A stretch of DNA of 64,000 bases from Pseudonocardia terrae (GCF_021343995.1 NZ_JAJTTE010000025.1:38458-102457), one strand, 5' to 3'. Positions 48,689 to 58,544 are shown, numbered from the stretch's first letter. Translations and numbers: made by a program. Notes: a model not told the origin generated them from the letters alone.

Positions 48689-49957
48689 GTGCGCCTGGTC
48701 CACGCCGCCGACCTGCACCTGGACAGCCCGTTGCTGGGCCTGTCCCGGCTCGGGGACTCCGACCTCGCCGACACGTTGCGCCGGGCCACCCGCCGGGCCT
48801 GCGAGAACCTCGTCGACCTCACGGTGACCGAGCGGGCCGACGCGCTGCTGCTCGCCGGCGACGTGTACGACGGGGACTGGCGGGACTACGCCACCGGCGC
48901 CTTCTTCGTCCGACAGATGTCCCGGCTGCACGACGAGGGGATCCCGGTCTTCCTCATCAACGGCAACCACGACGCGGAGAGCGAGATCACGCGCTCGCTG
49001 CGCCTGCCGCCCAACGTGCACCGCCTCACCACGGACCGCCCCGAGACCGTGGTGCTCGACGACGTGGGGCTGGCCGTGCACGGCCAGGGCTTCGCCACCC
49101 GCGCGGTGCTGGAGAACCTGGTCCCCGCCTACCCGGACCGGATTCCCGGCCTGGTCAACGTGGGCCTGCTGCACACCTCGGTACTGGGCGCGGAGGGACA
49201 CGACTCGTACGCGCCCTGCACCCCGGAGGACCTTGCGCGCTGCCGCTACGAGTACTTCGCCCTGGGGCACGTGCACGACCGCCGCGTGGTCAACGACGGG
49301 GAGCACGTCGCCGCGTTCAGCGGGAACCTACAGGGCCGGCACCCCCGGGAGCCCGGGGCGAAGGGCGCGACCGTGGTCGAGGTCGTCCCCGGCGCCCGCG
49401 CCGAGCTGCGCCACGAGGTCTGCGACGTCGCGCGCTGGACCCACGTCCGGCTCGACGCGAGCACCTGTGCCGACGCCGACGAGGTGCTGGAGGCGCTCGA
49501 CGCCGAGCTGCGCGAGATCGGGCTGGCCGCCGGCTCCCGGCCGGTCGCGGCCCGGGTGACGCTCGACGGGCCCACTCCCGCGGCGCCCGCCCTGCTCGAC
49601 GCGGAGTGGCTGCGCGCGGAGATCGACGTCGTGGCCGAGAAGTCCGGGGCCGTGGTCGAGATGGTGCGCAACCGCACCCGCAGCCCCCGCGCGGAGGACG
49701 CCTCCGCCGACGCGGTCGTCGCGGTCGACGAGGAGCTCGCCGGTGCGGTCGCCGTCGCGGCCTCCAGGCTGGTGGAGGAGCCCGAGCGGGCCGGGGAGCT
49801 CGTCGCCGTGCTCGAACGCGAGGCCGGGCGCCGGTTGCGCGGCGCGGGGCTGGACCTGCGGGACCCGGCCGGGCTGGCCGAGCTGGCCCGGCGGGCCGAG
49901 GAGGAGCTGCGGGCCCGGCTCGCCGGTTCCGACCCCGCGCGGGGATCGGCGGCCTGA
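48689..49957 (+). CDS. YhaO-like metallophosphoesterase (SbcD/Mre11-type nuclease subunit)
   Basis: 422 residues. Calcineurin-like phosphoesterase motifs in order: HAADLHLDSPL (D8, H10), LLLAGDVYDGDW (D58), FLINGNHDAESE, GLLHTSVLG and FALGHVHDRR. These bind two metals, as in SbcD/Mre11. The capping region and C-terminal half (about 230-422) are helical. Together with the ATPase encoded 4 bases downstream this forms a YhaO/YhaN pair, thought to process DNA ends in repair. GTG 48689 follows GGAGG. Confidence 0.9.
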   Translation: MRLVHAADLHLDSPLLGLSRLGDSDLADTLRRATRRACENLVDLTVTERADALLLAGDVYDGDWRDYATGAFFVRQMSRLHDEGIPVFLINGNHDAESEITRSLRLPPNVHRLTTDRPETVVLDDVGLAVHGQGFATRAVLENLVPAYPDRIPGLVNVGLLHTSVLGAEGHDSYAPCTPEDLARCRYEYFALGHVHDRRVVNDGEHVAAFSGNLQGRHPREPGAKGATVVEVVPGARAELRHEVCDVARWTHVRLDASTCADADEVLEALDAELREIGLAAGSRPVAARVTLDGPTPAAPALLDAEWLRAEIDVVAEKSGAVVEMVRNRTRSPRAEDASADAVVAVDEELAGAVAVAASRLVEEPERAGELVAVLEREAGRRLRGAGLDLRDPAGLAELARRAEEELRARLAGSDPARGSAA

Positions 49958-49960
49958 CGG

Positions 49961-52900
49961 GTGCGGATCACCGGGCTCACCCTCGAGCGCTACGGCACCC
50001 ACGAGGGCCGGGTGCTCGCGCTCGGCCGTGGGCTCACGCTGGTCACGGGGCCGAACGAGGCGGGCAAGTCGACGCTGCTCGACGCGGTGTCCGACCTGCT
50101 CTGGGGCTTCCCGCGCCCCGTCCGGCACGCGTATGCGGCCTCGCCGGCCCGGCTCGCGATCGCGGCCGAGATCGCGGTGTCCGGCGGCGAGCTGAGCGTC
50201 CGTCGCACCACCCGCGGGCTGTTCGGGCCGGGGGAGGAGCCGCTGGAGGCGCCCTGGGGCCCGGGCGGCGCGCAGTCCCGCCGCACCTGGCAGCAGAGCT
50301 TCGGGCTCGGGCACGAGGCGCTGCGCGAGGGCGGCGCCCGGCTGTGCCGGGGCGACGGCGAGCTGGCCGAGCTGGTCTTCACCGCCCGCAGCGGACGCGA
50401 CGTCCGGGCCATCCTCGCGGAGCTCGACGAGGAGGCGGACCGCCTCTACAAGGAGCACCGCAACGCCCAGAAGGTCGAGCTGCGCCGCGCGCTGTCCGCG
50501 TACGAGCACGCCGACGCCGCGGCCGCCGAGCAGATGTCCCGGGCGGGCGACGTCGCGGCGCTGGCCGAGGAGATCGGCCGGCTGGAGCGGCGGGCCGCCG
50601 CCCTGGCCCGGGACCGGGAGAGCGCCGCGCGGGCCGGGGCCGAGGCGCAGCAGCGGGTGCGGGCCTACCCGGCGGCGCGCGACGTGGCGCGGCTGCGTGC
50701 GGACCTGGCCGCCCTCGCGGCCTCCGGCGTGGTGCTCGACGCCACGCGGCTCGCCGAGTTCGACACCGCCCGCGAGGCGCGGGACCGGGCCGAGGAGACG
50801 CTCGCCGAGCTCGAGGACCGGCTGCGCGACCTGCGGGCCGAGCGCGGCGAGATCCGGGTCGACGAGGGCGTCACGGCCGACGCCGAGCAGATCCACCGGC
50901 TCGCGGGCGAGCGGCAGGCCCGGCAGGCCGAGGCCGAGCGGCTGGGCACCCTGCGAGCCGAGGCGGCGGACCGGACCCGCCGGGCGGAGGAGCTGCTCGA
51001 GCGGATCGAGCCGGGCGTCCCGCCCCGGGAGGTGCGGCGCCGGCTGGAGGCGCTGACCGTCCCGGCCGACCGGGCGGCGGACCTCGACGCCCTGGCGGCC
51101 GAGGTCGAGCGGGTGGCCGCCGCCGCGGACCGGGCCGCGGACCAGCACCGCGAGGCGCGCCGCACCGCGCGGGATGCCGCGGAGGGCGCGGCCGGACCCG
51201 ACTCGGCGGCGGTCGCGCGGGTGGTCGAGGCGCGTCGCTCGGTCCTGGCCGAGGGTTCGGCCTGCGCCCTGCGCCGGTCCGCGCTGCGCGAGGCCGCCGA
51301 CGCCGCCCTCCGCGCCCGCACCGCCCTGGAGGGCACCCGCCTTACCGCCGGCCCGACGAGCGCCGACCCGCTCCCGCCCGTCCCCGAACCCCCGGCCACC
51401 GCGCGGATCGCCACGCACCGCACCGCCCTGCGGCAGGCCGCGGAGGCGGACGGGCAGGCGCGCCGCGAGGCGCACCGCGCCGCCCGCCGTCGGGACACGG
51501 CACGCGCCACCCTCGACGCGCTGGTCGCCGCCGGCGCCCCCGCCGATCCCGAGGCCCTCGCCGCGGCCCGCCGTGCGCGGGACGCGGCGGTCGACGCCCT
51601 GCTGGCCGCCGTCCGCGACCCCGCGGCGACCGACCCGAGTGGCCTCGCGCGGGCGTCGCTCGCCGTGGAGCGCGCGGTCCGCGAGGCCGACGCGCTGGCC
51701 GACGGCATGATCACCGCCGCGGACCGGATGGCCGAGCTGACCCGCGCCCGCGCCGACGTCGCCGCCGCCGAGGAGGAGCACGCGGCCGCGGAGAGCGCGG
51801 CCAGCGCTGCCGCCACCGCACGCGCCCAGGCCCGCGAGCGCTGGATCGCGCTGTGGGGAGCCTGCCCCGCCCCGCACCCGGACGAGGCCGACACCGTCCG
51901 CCACGGCCTGCTCGCCGCCCGGCAGGCGCTCGCCGAGCGCGACCACGCCGCCGCGCGGGCGACCGACCTCGCCGCCGACGAGGCCGCCCAGGCCGCCACG
52001 CTCGCCGCGGCGCTGGAGGGGGCCGGCCGCGCCCGCCCCGGCGCCGACCTCGACGCGCTGCTCCGCGCCGCCGAGGACCTCGAGGCGGAGGCCGACGCCG
52101 CGCGGGACCGGCGCACCGTCCTGCACCGCCTGCGGGCCGACGCCGAGCGGGCGGCCGCGGAGAGCGACGCCCGCCGCCACGACCTCGACCAGGCGACCCT
52201 GCGCTGGCGGCACGCCGTGCGTGCGGCGGGCGGACCGGCCGGGGCCGGACCCGCGAGCTGGCGCGTCCGGCAGGAGGTGCTCGCCGAGGCCGTCCACGCG
52301 GAGGCCGACGGCCGCATGCTGGCCGCGGAGGCCAAGCGGCTGGCCGCGCGGGTCTCGGCACACGAGAAGGCCGTGACGGCGCTCGCCGAGCGGTACCTCG
52401 GCCGCGCGCTGCCCCCGGCCGTCGCCCTGCCCGAGCTCGTCGAACGGGTGCGGCAGGCCGCGGACGCCGCGGTCTCGGCCCGGCACGTCGACGCCGCCGC
52501 GGAGCAGGCCGAGGCCGAGGCCCGGCGCGTCCGCCGCGAGGCGGCGGCGGCGCGGCAGCGGCTCGACCGGCTGGCGGTGGAGCTGTGGCTCACGGCGTCG
52601 CCCGAGGAGGGCGGCCTGGAGGCTGCGGCCGAGCGGGGCCGGGAGGCGGTGCGGATCCGCGAGGAGGAGGCGACCGCGCTGGCCCTGCTGCGCACCGCCG
52701 CCCCCGATCTCGACGCGGACGAGCTGGTCGCCGCGTCGGACGCGGTCGAGGAGAGCGCGCTCGCCGACGAGCTCGAGCGCGCCCGCGCCGCCGCCGCGGA
52801 CCTCGCACGGGAGCACGAGGAGCTCCTGGAGCAGCTCGGTGGGCTCCGGGACCGCCGTCGCGTGCTGGAGGGCGCCGACGGTGCTGCGGTGCTGCACGCC

Positions 52901-53479
52901 GAGGCGCAGGGCCACCTCGCCCGCGCCGCGGAGGCGGCCGAGCGGTACGTGATCGTCCACCTGCAGCGCGAGACACTGCGCCGTGAGCTGGAGAGCTACG
53001 AGCGGCGACACTCGTCCCCGCTGCTCGACGAGGCGGGCCGGCTGCTCGAACGGCTCACGGCCGGGCGCTTCGCCGGGCTGCGGCCGGCGGGCGGCGAGGC
53101 CCGCACGCTCGTCGCCGCCCGGGCGGACGGGGAGGAGCTCGCCACCGACCAGCTCTCCGAGGGCACGGCCGACCAGGTGTTCCTCGCCCTGCGGCTCGCC
53201 GGGATCCGCCAGCTGCAGGCCGAGCGCCGGGCCGCCGGGCTGCCGGCCGTCCCCGTGGTGCTCGACGACGTGCTGATGACCTTCGACGACGTCCGCGCCG
53301 CGGCCGCCCTCGGCGTGCTCGCCGAGCTCGCCGCGGACTGGCAGGTGCTGCTGTTCAGCCACCACGAGCACCTGGCCGACCTGGCCCGGAGGGCCACCGC
53401 CGACGTCGCGGACGGCGTCACGGTCGTCGACCTGGGCGCGCCCGCCCCCGTCGCCCTCCCGCTGGCCCACCCCGCCTGA
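49961..53479 (+). CDS. YhaN-like AAA ATPase (SbcC/Rad50-type)
   Basis: 1172 residues, SMC/Rad50 architecture. The N-terminal half-ATPase holds Walker A as TGPNEAGKST (29-38). Alanine/arginine/glutamate-rich coiled coils fill about 180-1000. The C-terminal half holds the ABC signature from L1065 (LSEGTADQVFLALRLA) and Walker B as VVLDDVLMTFDD, followed by the H-loop LLFSHHEHLADLA. No CxxC zinc hook is visible in the middle, as in YhaN rather than SbcC. It partners the upstream phosphoesterase. The extreme alanine/arginine content comes from very high GC. Confidence 0.9.
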   Translation: MRITGLTLERYGTHEGRVLALGRGLTLVTGPNEAGKSTLLDAVSDLLWGFPRPVRHAYAASPARLAIAAEIAVSGGELSVRRTTRGLFGPGEEPLEAPWGPGGAQSRRTWQQSFGLGHEALREGGARLCRGDGELAELVFTARSGRDVRAILAELDEEADRLYKEHRNAQKVELRRALSAYEHADAAAAEQMSRAGDVAALAEEIGRLERRAAALARDRESAARAGAEAQQRVRAYPAARDVARLRADLAALAASGVVLDATRLAEFDTAREARDRAEETLAELEDRLRDLRAERGEIRVDEGVTADAEQIHRLAGERQARQAEAERLGTLRAEAADRTRRAEELLERIEPGVPPREVRRRLEALTVPADRAADLDALAAEVERVAAAADRAADQHREARRTARDAAEGAAGPDSAAVARVVEARRSVLAEGSACALRRSALREAADAALRARTALEGTRLTAGPTSADPLPPVPEPPATARIATHRTALRQAAEADGQARREAHRAARRRDTARATLDALVAAGAPADPEALAAARRARDAAVDALLAAVRDPAATDPSGLARASLAVERAVREADALADGMITAADRMAELTRARADVAAAEEEHAAAESAASAAATARAQARERWIALWGACPAPHPDEADTVRHGLLAARQALAERDHAAARATDLAADEAAQAATLAAALEGAGRARPGADLDALLRAAEDLEAEADAARDRRTVLHRLRADAERAAAESDARRHDLDQATLRWRHAVRAAGGPAGAGPASWRVRQEVLAEAVHAEADGRMLAAEAKRLAARVSAHEKAVTALAERYLGRALPPAVALPELVERVRQAADAAVSARHVDAAAEQAEAEARRVRREAAAARQRLDRLAVELWLTASPEEGGLEAAAERGREAVRIREEEATALALLRTAAPDLDADELVAASDAVEESALADELERARAAAADLAREHEELLEQLGGLRDRRRVLEGADGAAVLHAEAQGHLARAAEAAERYVIVHLQRETLRRELESYERRHSSPLLDEAGRLLERLTAGRFAGLRPAGGEARTLVAARADGEELATDQLSEGTADQVFLALRLAGIRQLQAERRAAGLPAVPVVLDDVLMTFDDVRAAAALGVLAELAADWQVLLFSHHEHLADLARRATADVADGVTVVDLGAPAPVALPLAHPA

Positions 53480-53541
53480 CCGGTGCGGCACCCGGGGCGC
53501 CCGGTGGATCATGCACCGGACGGCCCCCTTGCCCGACCCGG

Positions 53542-53547
53542 CAGGAT
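53542..53547 (+). promoter_or_regulatory. -10-like hexamer of the aldose epimerase gene
   Basis: CAGGAT ends 7 bases before GTG 53555; no ribosome site lies between. Confidence 0.35.
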
Positions 53548-53554
53548 GGCGTCC

Positions 53555-54463
53555 GTGATGGATCCGAGCGGCGAGCACTTCACGATCGCGTCCGGCGAGG
53601 CGCGGGCGGCGGTGAACGAGGTCGGGGCGGGCCTGCGCTCCTTCTCCGTGGCCGGCGTCGACTACACCGAGCCTCAGCCCGAGGGCGTCCGTCCGCCGCG
53701 CGGGTCGGGGTCGCTGCTGGCGCCCTGGCCGAACCGGGTCGCCGCCGGCCGCTGGACCTGGCAGGGGAAGGAGCAGCAGCTCGCGCTCACCGAGCCCGCG
53801 GCCGGCAACGCGATCCACGGGCTGCTCCGCTACGCCTTCTGGCGCCCCACGGACCGCTCGGACGCCGCGATCACCCTCGAGGCCGTCGCACCGCCCCAGA
53901 ACGGCTGGCCGCAGCCGGTCCGCGTCGCGGTCACCTACGCGGTGGCCGAGGAGGGCCTCACGGTCACCACGACCGCCACCAACCTCGGCTCCGACACGGT
54001 GCCGTTCGGCCTGGGCTTCCACCCCTACCTGCGCATCGGTGACACCCCGACGGACGACTGCACCCTCACCCTCGCCGCGCGCGCCGCACTCCCGCTCGCC
54101 GACCAGCTGCCGAGCGGGCCGTTGGAGCCGCTGGCCGCCGACGCCCCGCTGCGCGTCGGGAAGCAGCTCAAGGGTGTCGACCTGGACTCCGCCTTCGGCG
54201 ACTGCGCGCCCGCCGACGGCGACGACCTCGTCCGGCACCGCCTGGTCGCGCCGGACGGGCGGGGCGTCGAGCTGTGGGCCGAGCCGGTGTTCCGCTGGGT
54301 GCAGGTCTTCACGCCGCCGGACATGCCCGGGCACGGCCGGGGCGTCGCCGTCGAGCCGATGACCTGCCCGCCCGACGCGCTGAACTCCGGCACCGACCTG
54401 GCGGTCCTCGCCCCCGGCGAGGAGTGGACGGCGCGCTGGGGAGTCCGGCCGGTCACGGCCTGA
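53555..54463 (+). CDS. Aldose 1-epimerase family protein
   Basis: 302 residues, galactose-mutarotase-like beta-sandwich. PPRGSGSLLAPWPNRVAAGRW, NAIHGLLRYAFW (first active-site histidine) and PFGLGFHPYLRIG (second histidine) are the family landmarks; the catalytic glutamate is in VAVEPMTCPPDALNSG. It interconverts anomers of hexoses; this YeaD/GalM-like branch is not always galactose-specific. GTG 53555 is immediately followed by an in-frame ATG at 53558, so either could be the start. It is followed by mannitol dehydrogenase on the same strand. Confidence 0.88.
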   Translation: MMDPSGEHFTIASGEARAAVNEVGAGLRSFSVAGVDYTEPQPEGVRPPRGSGSLLAPWPNRVAAGRWTWQGKEQQLALTEPAAGNAIHGLLRYAFWRPTDRSDAAITLEAVAPPQNGWPQPVRVAVTYAVAEEGLTVTTTATNLGSDTVPFGLGFHPYLRIGDTPTDDCTLTLAARAALPLADQLPSGPLEPLAADAPLRVGKQLKGVDLDSAFGDCAPADGDDLVRHRLVAPDGRGVELWAEPVFRWVQVFTPPDMPGHGRGVAVEPMTCPPDALNSGTDLAVLAPGEEWTARWGVRPVTA

Positions 54464-54511
54464 GCGGCTAGGGTCGTCCCGGTCACCGACGACGCGGACG
54501 AGGGGGCTGGC

Positions 54512-55987
54512 ATGCAGACTCTGGCCGGGGGCAGGTTGCCGGAGATCGACGGGGTGAAGGTCCCGGGCTACGACCGCTCCGCGGTGACCGTGGGGATCGT
54601 CCACTTCGGCGTCGGCGGGTTCCACCGCGCCCATCAGGCGATGTACGTCGACGCCCTGATGAACCAGGGCGAGGCGCTCGACTGGGGCATCTGCGGGGTG
54701 GGCGTGCTGCCGGGGGACCGCCGCATGCAGGAGGTGCTCACCGAGCAGGAGGGGCTGTACACGCTCGTCGTCAAGCAGCCCGACGGCTCACTGGCGCCCC
54801 GCGTGGTGGGCTCGATCGTCGAGTACCTGTTCGCGCCGGACTCGGCCGAGGCCGTGATCGAGAAGATGGCCGCCGAGAGCACCCGGATCGTCTCGCTCAC
54901 GATCACCGAGGGCGGCTACAACATCGACCAGGTCACCGGTGAGTTCGCCGAGGACACCCCGGAGATCCGCGCCGACCTGCAGCCGGGCGCGGAGCCGACC
55001 ACGGTGTTCGGGCTGGTCACCGAGGCGCTGGTCCGCCGCCGCGAGCGCGGGCTGCCGCCCTTCACGATCATGAGCTGCGACAACATCCAGGGCAACGGCG
55101 ACAACGCCGCCCGGACCTTCGGCGCCTTCGCCCGGCTCAAGGACCCGGAGCTGGCCACCTGGATCGAGAAGAACGTCGGCTTCCCCAACTGCATGGTCGA
55201 CCGGATCACCCCGGCCACCAGCGCGGAGGACACGAAGCGCCTGGCCGACGAGTTCGGCCTGACGGACGGCTGGCCGGTCGTCTGCGAGCCGTTCACCCAG
55301 TGGGTGCTGGAGGACCACTTCTCCTCGGGCCGCCCGCCGTTCGAGGACGTCGGCGTGCAGCTCGTCGAGGACGTCGTGCCCTACGAGCTGATGAAGCTGC
55401 GCCTGCTCAACGCCAGCCACCAGGCGTTGGGCTACTTCGGTTTCCTCTCCGGCTACACCTACGTGCACGAGGTCGCCGGCGACCCGCTGTTCGCGCGGTT
55501 CCTGCGGGCCTACATGGACCGCGAGGGCACGCCGACGCTCTCCGAGGTGCCCGGTGTGGACCTCGACGCCTACAAGACCACGCTGATCGAGCGGTTCGCG
55601 AACCCCGGCGTGGCCGACACCCTGGCGCGGATCAACTTCGGCAGCTCCGACCGCATCTCGCTGTGGGTGCTGCCGGTGATCCGCCACCAGCTGGAGCACG
55701 GCGGCGAGATCGAGCGGGCGACGGCGGTCGTGGCCAGCTGGGCGCGCTACGCCGAGGGCGTCGACGAGAAGGGCTCGCCGATCGACGTCCAGGACCGGCT
55801 GGCCGACACCCTGGTCCCGCTGGCCCGCACCCAGCGCGAGGACCCGGAGGCGTTCATCCGCAACACCGCCGTGTTCGGCGACCTCGCGGAGAACGCGCGG
55901 TTCCGCGAGGCCTACCTCTGGGCGCTGGACTCCCTGCACCGCGACGGCGCCCGCGCCACGGTGGAGAAACTGGTCGAGCGCGGCTAG
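54512..55987 (+). CDS. Mannitol 2-dehydrogenase family oxidoreductase
   Basis: 491 residues, the usual length. It oxidises mannitol to fructose with NAD, or a related polyol/uronate. The N-terminal Rossmann region holds VGIVHFGVGGFHRAHQAMYVDAL. The catalytic motif KxxxxNxxH is MKLRLLNASHQALGYFG, with the catalytic lysine and histidine. WVLEDHFSSGRPPFEDVGVQLV is the family signature. The substrate (mannitol, fructuronate or tagaturonate) cannot be separated by eye, though mannitol 2-dehydrogenase is the closest fit. ATG 54512 has GAGGGGG. TAGGGT at 54469-54474 may be its -10. It converges with ppgK with a 3-base overlap. Confidence 0.88.
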   Translation: MQTLAGGRLPEIDGVKVPGYDRSAVTVGIVHFGVGGFHRAHQAMYVDALMNQGEALDWGICGVGVLPGDRRMQEVLTEQEGLYTLVVKQPDGSLAPRVVGSIVEYLFAPDSAEAVIEKMAAESTRIVSLTITEGGYNIDQVTGEFAEDTPEIRADLQPGAEPTTVFGLVTEALVRRRERGLPPFTIMSCDNIQGNGDNAARTFGAFARLKDPELATWIEKNVGFPNCMVDRITPATSAEDTKRLADEFGLTDGWPVVCEPFTQWVLEDHFSSGRPPFEDVGVQLVEDVVPYELMKLRLLNASHQALGYFGFLSGYTYVHEVAGDPLFARFLRAYMDREGTPTLSEVPGVDLDAYKTTLIERFANPGVADTLARINFGSSDRISLWVLPVIRHQLEHGGEIERATAVVASWARYAEGVDEKGSPIDVQDRLADTLVPLARTQREDPEAFIRNTAVFGDLAENARFREAYLWALDSLHRDGARATVEKLVERG

Positions 55988-56751
55988 CGCTCCTCGCCCG
56001 CCAGCAGCGCCGCCCCGATGATCCCGGCCTCGTTGAGCAGCTCGGCCGGGACGATCCGGGTGCGCGTCTCCACATAGGGCTGCCAGCGCGCGAACTTCTT
56101 GCTCACGCCGCCCCCGACCACGATGAGGTCCGGCCACAGCAGGTTCTCGACGTGCTGGAAGTAGCGGGTCAGCCGCGCGCCCCAGTCCTCCCAGGACAGG
56201 TCCTCGCGTTCGCGCGCCGAGTCGGCGGCGCGCGACTCGGCGTCGTGCCCGTCGAGCTCGATGTGGCCCAGCTCGGTGTTCGGCACCAGCCGCCCGCCGA
56301 TCACCAGCGCCGAGCCGATGCCGGTGCCCAGCGTGGACACGAGCACGGTCCCCTTGTGCCCCTTGGCCGCGCCGAACTCGACCTCGGCGACGCCGGCGGC
56401 GTCGGCGTCGTTGACCAGCAGCGCCTTGCGGCCGGTCTTGCCACGCAGCAGGTCCTGGGCGTTGCAGCCGATCCAGCTCGGGTCGACGTTGGCGGCGGTC
56501 TGCGTGACCCCGTGCTGCACGACGGCCGGGAACGTGCAGCCGAAGGGCCCGTCCCACTCGAAGTGGTCGAGGATCTGCCCGACGACCTCGGCGACGGCCT
56601 CCGGCGTCGACGGCTGCGGGGTCGGGATGCGCAGCCGGTCGTCGGCGAGCTTGCCCTTGTCGAGGTCGACGGGCGCGCCCTTGATCCCGGACCCACCGAT
56701 GTCGATCCCCAGCCCGAGCCGCTGGTCGTGGTGCTTCTTCTTCTTGGTCAT
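55984..56751 (-). CDS. ppgK: Polyphosphate glucokinase
   Basis: 255 residues, ROK-related kinase. It phosphorylates glucose with polyphosphate or ATP, a typical actinobacterial enzyme. The phosphate-binding loop is GIDIGGSGIKGAPVD, the catalytic aspartate is in VNDADAAGVAEV, and STLGTGIGSALVIGG and LGHIELDG follow. The polyphosphate-binding basic residues cannot be assigned securely. ATG 56751 has GAGGGGGG and overlaps the pgm stop (ATGA), so glucose-6-phosphate production and its isomerisation to glucose-1-phosphate are coupled. Confidence 0.94.
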   Translation of the reverse strand: MTKKKKHHDQRLGLGIDIGGSGIKGAPVDLDKGKLADDRLRIPTPQPSTPEAVAEVVGQILDHFEWDGPFGCTFPAVVQHGVTQTAANVDPSWIGCNAQDLLRGKTGRKALLVNDADAAGVAEVEFGAAKGHKGTVLVSTLGTGIGSALVIGGRLVPNTELGHIELDGHDAESRAADSAREREDLSWEDWGARLTRYFQHVENLLWPDLIVVGGGVSKKFARWQPYVETRTRIVPAELLNEAGIIGAALLAGEER

Positions 56752-58376
56752 GCCAGTGCCCCCCTCACGACCTCCTGGGCCTCCTCCTGGATCCGTGCCA
56801 GGTGGTCCGGGCCGAGGAAGCTCTCCGCGTAGACCTTGTAGACGTCCTCGGTGCCGGAGGGGCGGGCGGCGAACCACCCGTTCTCCGTCACGACCTTGAG
56901 CCCGCCGAGCGGCTCGCCGTTGCCGGGCGCGGTGGTGAGCCGCGCCGTGATCGGCTCGCCCGCCAGCTCGGTCGCGGCGACGTCGTCGGCGGACAGCTTG
57001 CCCAGCTTGGCCTTGTCCTCGCGGGAGCAGGCCACGTCGGTGCGCGCGTAGGCGGGGTCGCCGAACCGGGCGGTCAGCTCCGCGTAGCGCTGCGACGGCG
57101 TCTGCCCGGTCACCGCGGTGATCTCGCCGGCCAGCAGGCACATGATGATGCCGTCCTTGTCCGTCGACCACGGGCGGCCGTCGGTCCTGAGGAACGACGC
57201 CCCGGCGCTCTCCTCGCCGCCGAAGGCGATGCTCCCGTCGCGCAGGCCGGGCACGAACCACTTGAACCCGACGGGCACCTCCAGCAGCTCCCGGCCGAGG
57301 TCGCCGGCCACCCGGTCGATCATCGACGAGCTCACCGCCGTCTTGCCGACGGCGGCGCCGCCGGGCCAGCCGGAGCGGTGCGCGTAGAGGTAGCCGATGG
57401 CGACGGCGAGGTAGTGGTTCGGGTTCATCAGGCCCGCGTCGCGGGTGACGATGCCGTGCCGGTCGGAGTCGGCGTCGTTGCCGGTCGCGATGGTGAACTC
57501 GTCCTTGCGGCCGACCAGGGACGCCATCGCGTACGGCGACGAGCAGTCCATCCGGATCTTGCCGTCCCAGTCGAGCGTCATGAAGCCGAAGGCCGGGTCG
57601 ACGTCCGGGTTCACCACCGTGAGGTCCAGCTTGTAGCGGTCGGCGATCGCACCCCAGTAGTGCACCGCCGCGCCGCCGAGCGGGTCCGCGGCCAGCACGA
57701 CGCCGGCGCTGCGGATCGCGTCGAGGTCGACGACTGACTCCAGGTCGCTCACGTAGGCGTCGAGGAAGTCGTAGGTCCCGCGCTCGGCCCGGTCGAGCGG
57801 CACCCGGCGGACACCCTGGAGCTTCGCCTCGAGCAGCTCGTTGGCTCGGTTCGCGATCCAGCTGGTGGCCGCGGTCCCGGCCGGGCCGCCGTCCGGGGGG
57901 TTGTACTTGAAGCCGCCGTCGCTCGGCGGGTTGTGCGACGGCGTGACCACGACGCCGTCGGCCAGGCCGGAGTCCCGGCCCTCGTTGTAGGTGAGGATCG
58001 CGTGCGAGACGGCCGGGGTCGGCGTCCAGCCGTCGCGGGCGTCGACGAGCACGTGCACCCCGTTGGCGGCGAACACCTCGACCGCGGTCCCCCACGCCGG
58101 GTCGGACAGGGCGTGGGTGTCCTTGCCGAGGAACAGCGGCCCGTCGGTGCCCTGCTGCGCCCGGTACTCGCAGATGGCCTGGCTGGTGGCCGCGATGTGG
58201 TCGTCGTTGAAGGTGGCGGAGAAGGCCGACCCGCGGTGCCCGGAGGTGCCGAACGCGACCCGCTGCTCCGCGACCGAGGGGTCCGGGTGCCGGTCGGCGT
58301 AGGCGGCCAGCAGGGCCGGCACGTCGACGAGGTCCTCGGGGCGCGCCGGCGTGCCGGCCCGCGGGTGGATGGCCAT
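56748..58376 (-). CDS. pgm: Phosphoglucomutase, alpha-D-glucose specific
   Basis: 542 residues. It interconverts glucose-6-phosphate and glucose-1-phosphate, linking glycolysis with nucleotide-sugar and glycogen synthesis. FGTSGHRGSAFSATFNDDHIAAT begins domain 1. VVTPSHNPPSDGGFKYNPPDGG carries the phosphoserine, GNDADSDRHGIVT the metal-binding aspartates, FGGEESAGASFLR the sugar-binding loop, and ARPSGTEDVYKVYAESF the phosphate-binding loop of domain 4. ATG 58376 follows GGAGGA. ppgK is downstream and coupled. Confidence 0.97.
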   Translation of the reverse strand: MAIHPRAGTPARPEDLVDVPALLAAYADRHPDPSVAEQRVAFGTSGHRGSAFSATFNDDHIAATSQAICEYRAQQGTDGPLFLGKDTHALSDPAWGTAVEVFAANGVHVLVDARDGWTPTPAVSHAILTYNEGRDSGLADGVVVTPSHNPPSDGGFKYNPPDGGPAGTAATSWIANRANELLEAKLQGVRRVPLDRAERGTYDFLDAYVSDLESVVDLDAIRSAGVVLAADPLGGAAVHYWGAIADRYKLDLTVVNPDVDPAFGFMTLDWDGKIRMDCSSPYAMASLVGRKDEFTIATGNDADSDRHGIVTRDAGLMNPNHYLAVAIGYLYAHRSGWPGGAAVGKTAVSSSMIDRVAGDLGRELLEVPVGFKWFVPGLRDGSIAFGGEESAGASFLRTDGRPWSTDKDGIIMCLLAGEITAVTGQTPSQRYAELTARFGDPAYARTDVACSREDKAKLGKLSADDVAATELAGEPITARLTTAPGNGEPLGGLKVVTENGWFAARPSGTEDVYKVYAESFLGPDHLARIQEEAQEVVRGALA

Positions 58377-58538
58377 GTCGTCCTCCGCATCGAACAGCTG
58401 GGTGCAGGGCAGCGCCGGGTGCTCCTCCGGCGCGGGTGCCGCGTGTAGCCTGCCGCATCCGCGCCGCGCGGTCATCCGGACGCGAGCACCGGATGCACCG
58501 GACGGCATCGGTGAGCTCTGCGCCGGGGCCGCCGGGGT

Positions 58539-58544
58539 TACCCT
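58539..58544 (+). promoter_or_regulatory. -10 box of the BtuF-like gene
   Basis: TACCCT ends 7 bases before ATG 58552 with no Shine-Dalgarno. This short spacing leaves no room for a cobalamin riboswitch. Confidence 0.4.

Noticed and set aside
49328..54634. 1768-residue minus-strand open frame
   Set aside because: Antisense to the YhaO, YhaN and epimerase genes; low-complexity sequence, no motif, no start support.
55984..56751. ROK repressor
   Set aside because: ROK-related loops are present but there is no helix-turn-helix domain; length and context with pgm fit polyphosphate glucokinase.
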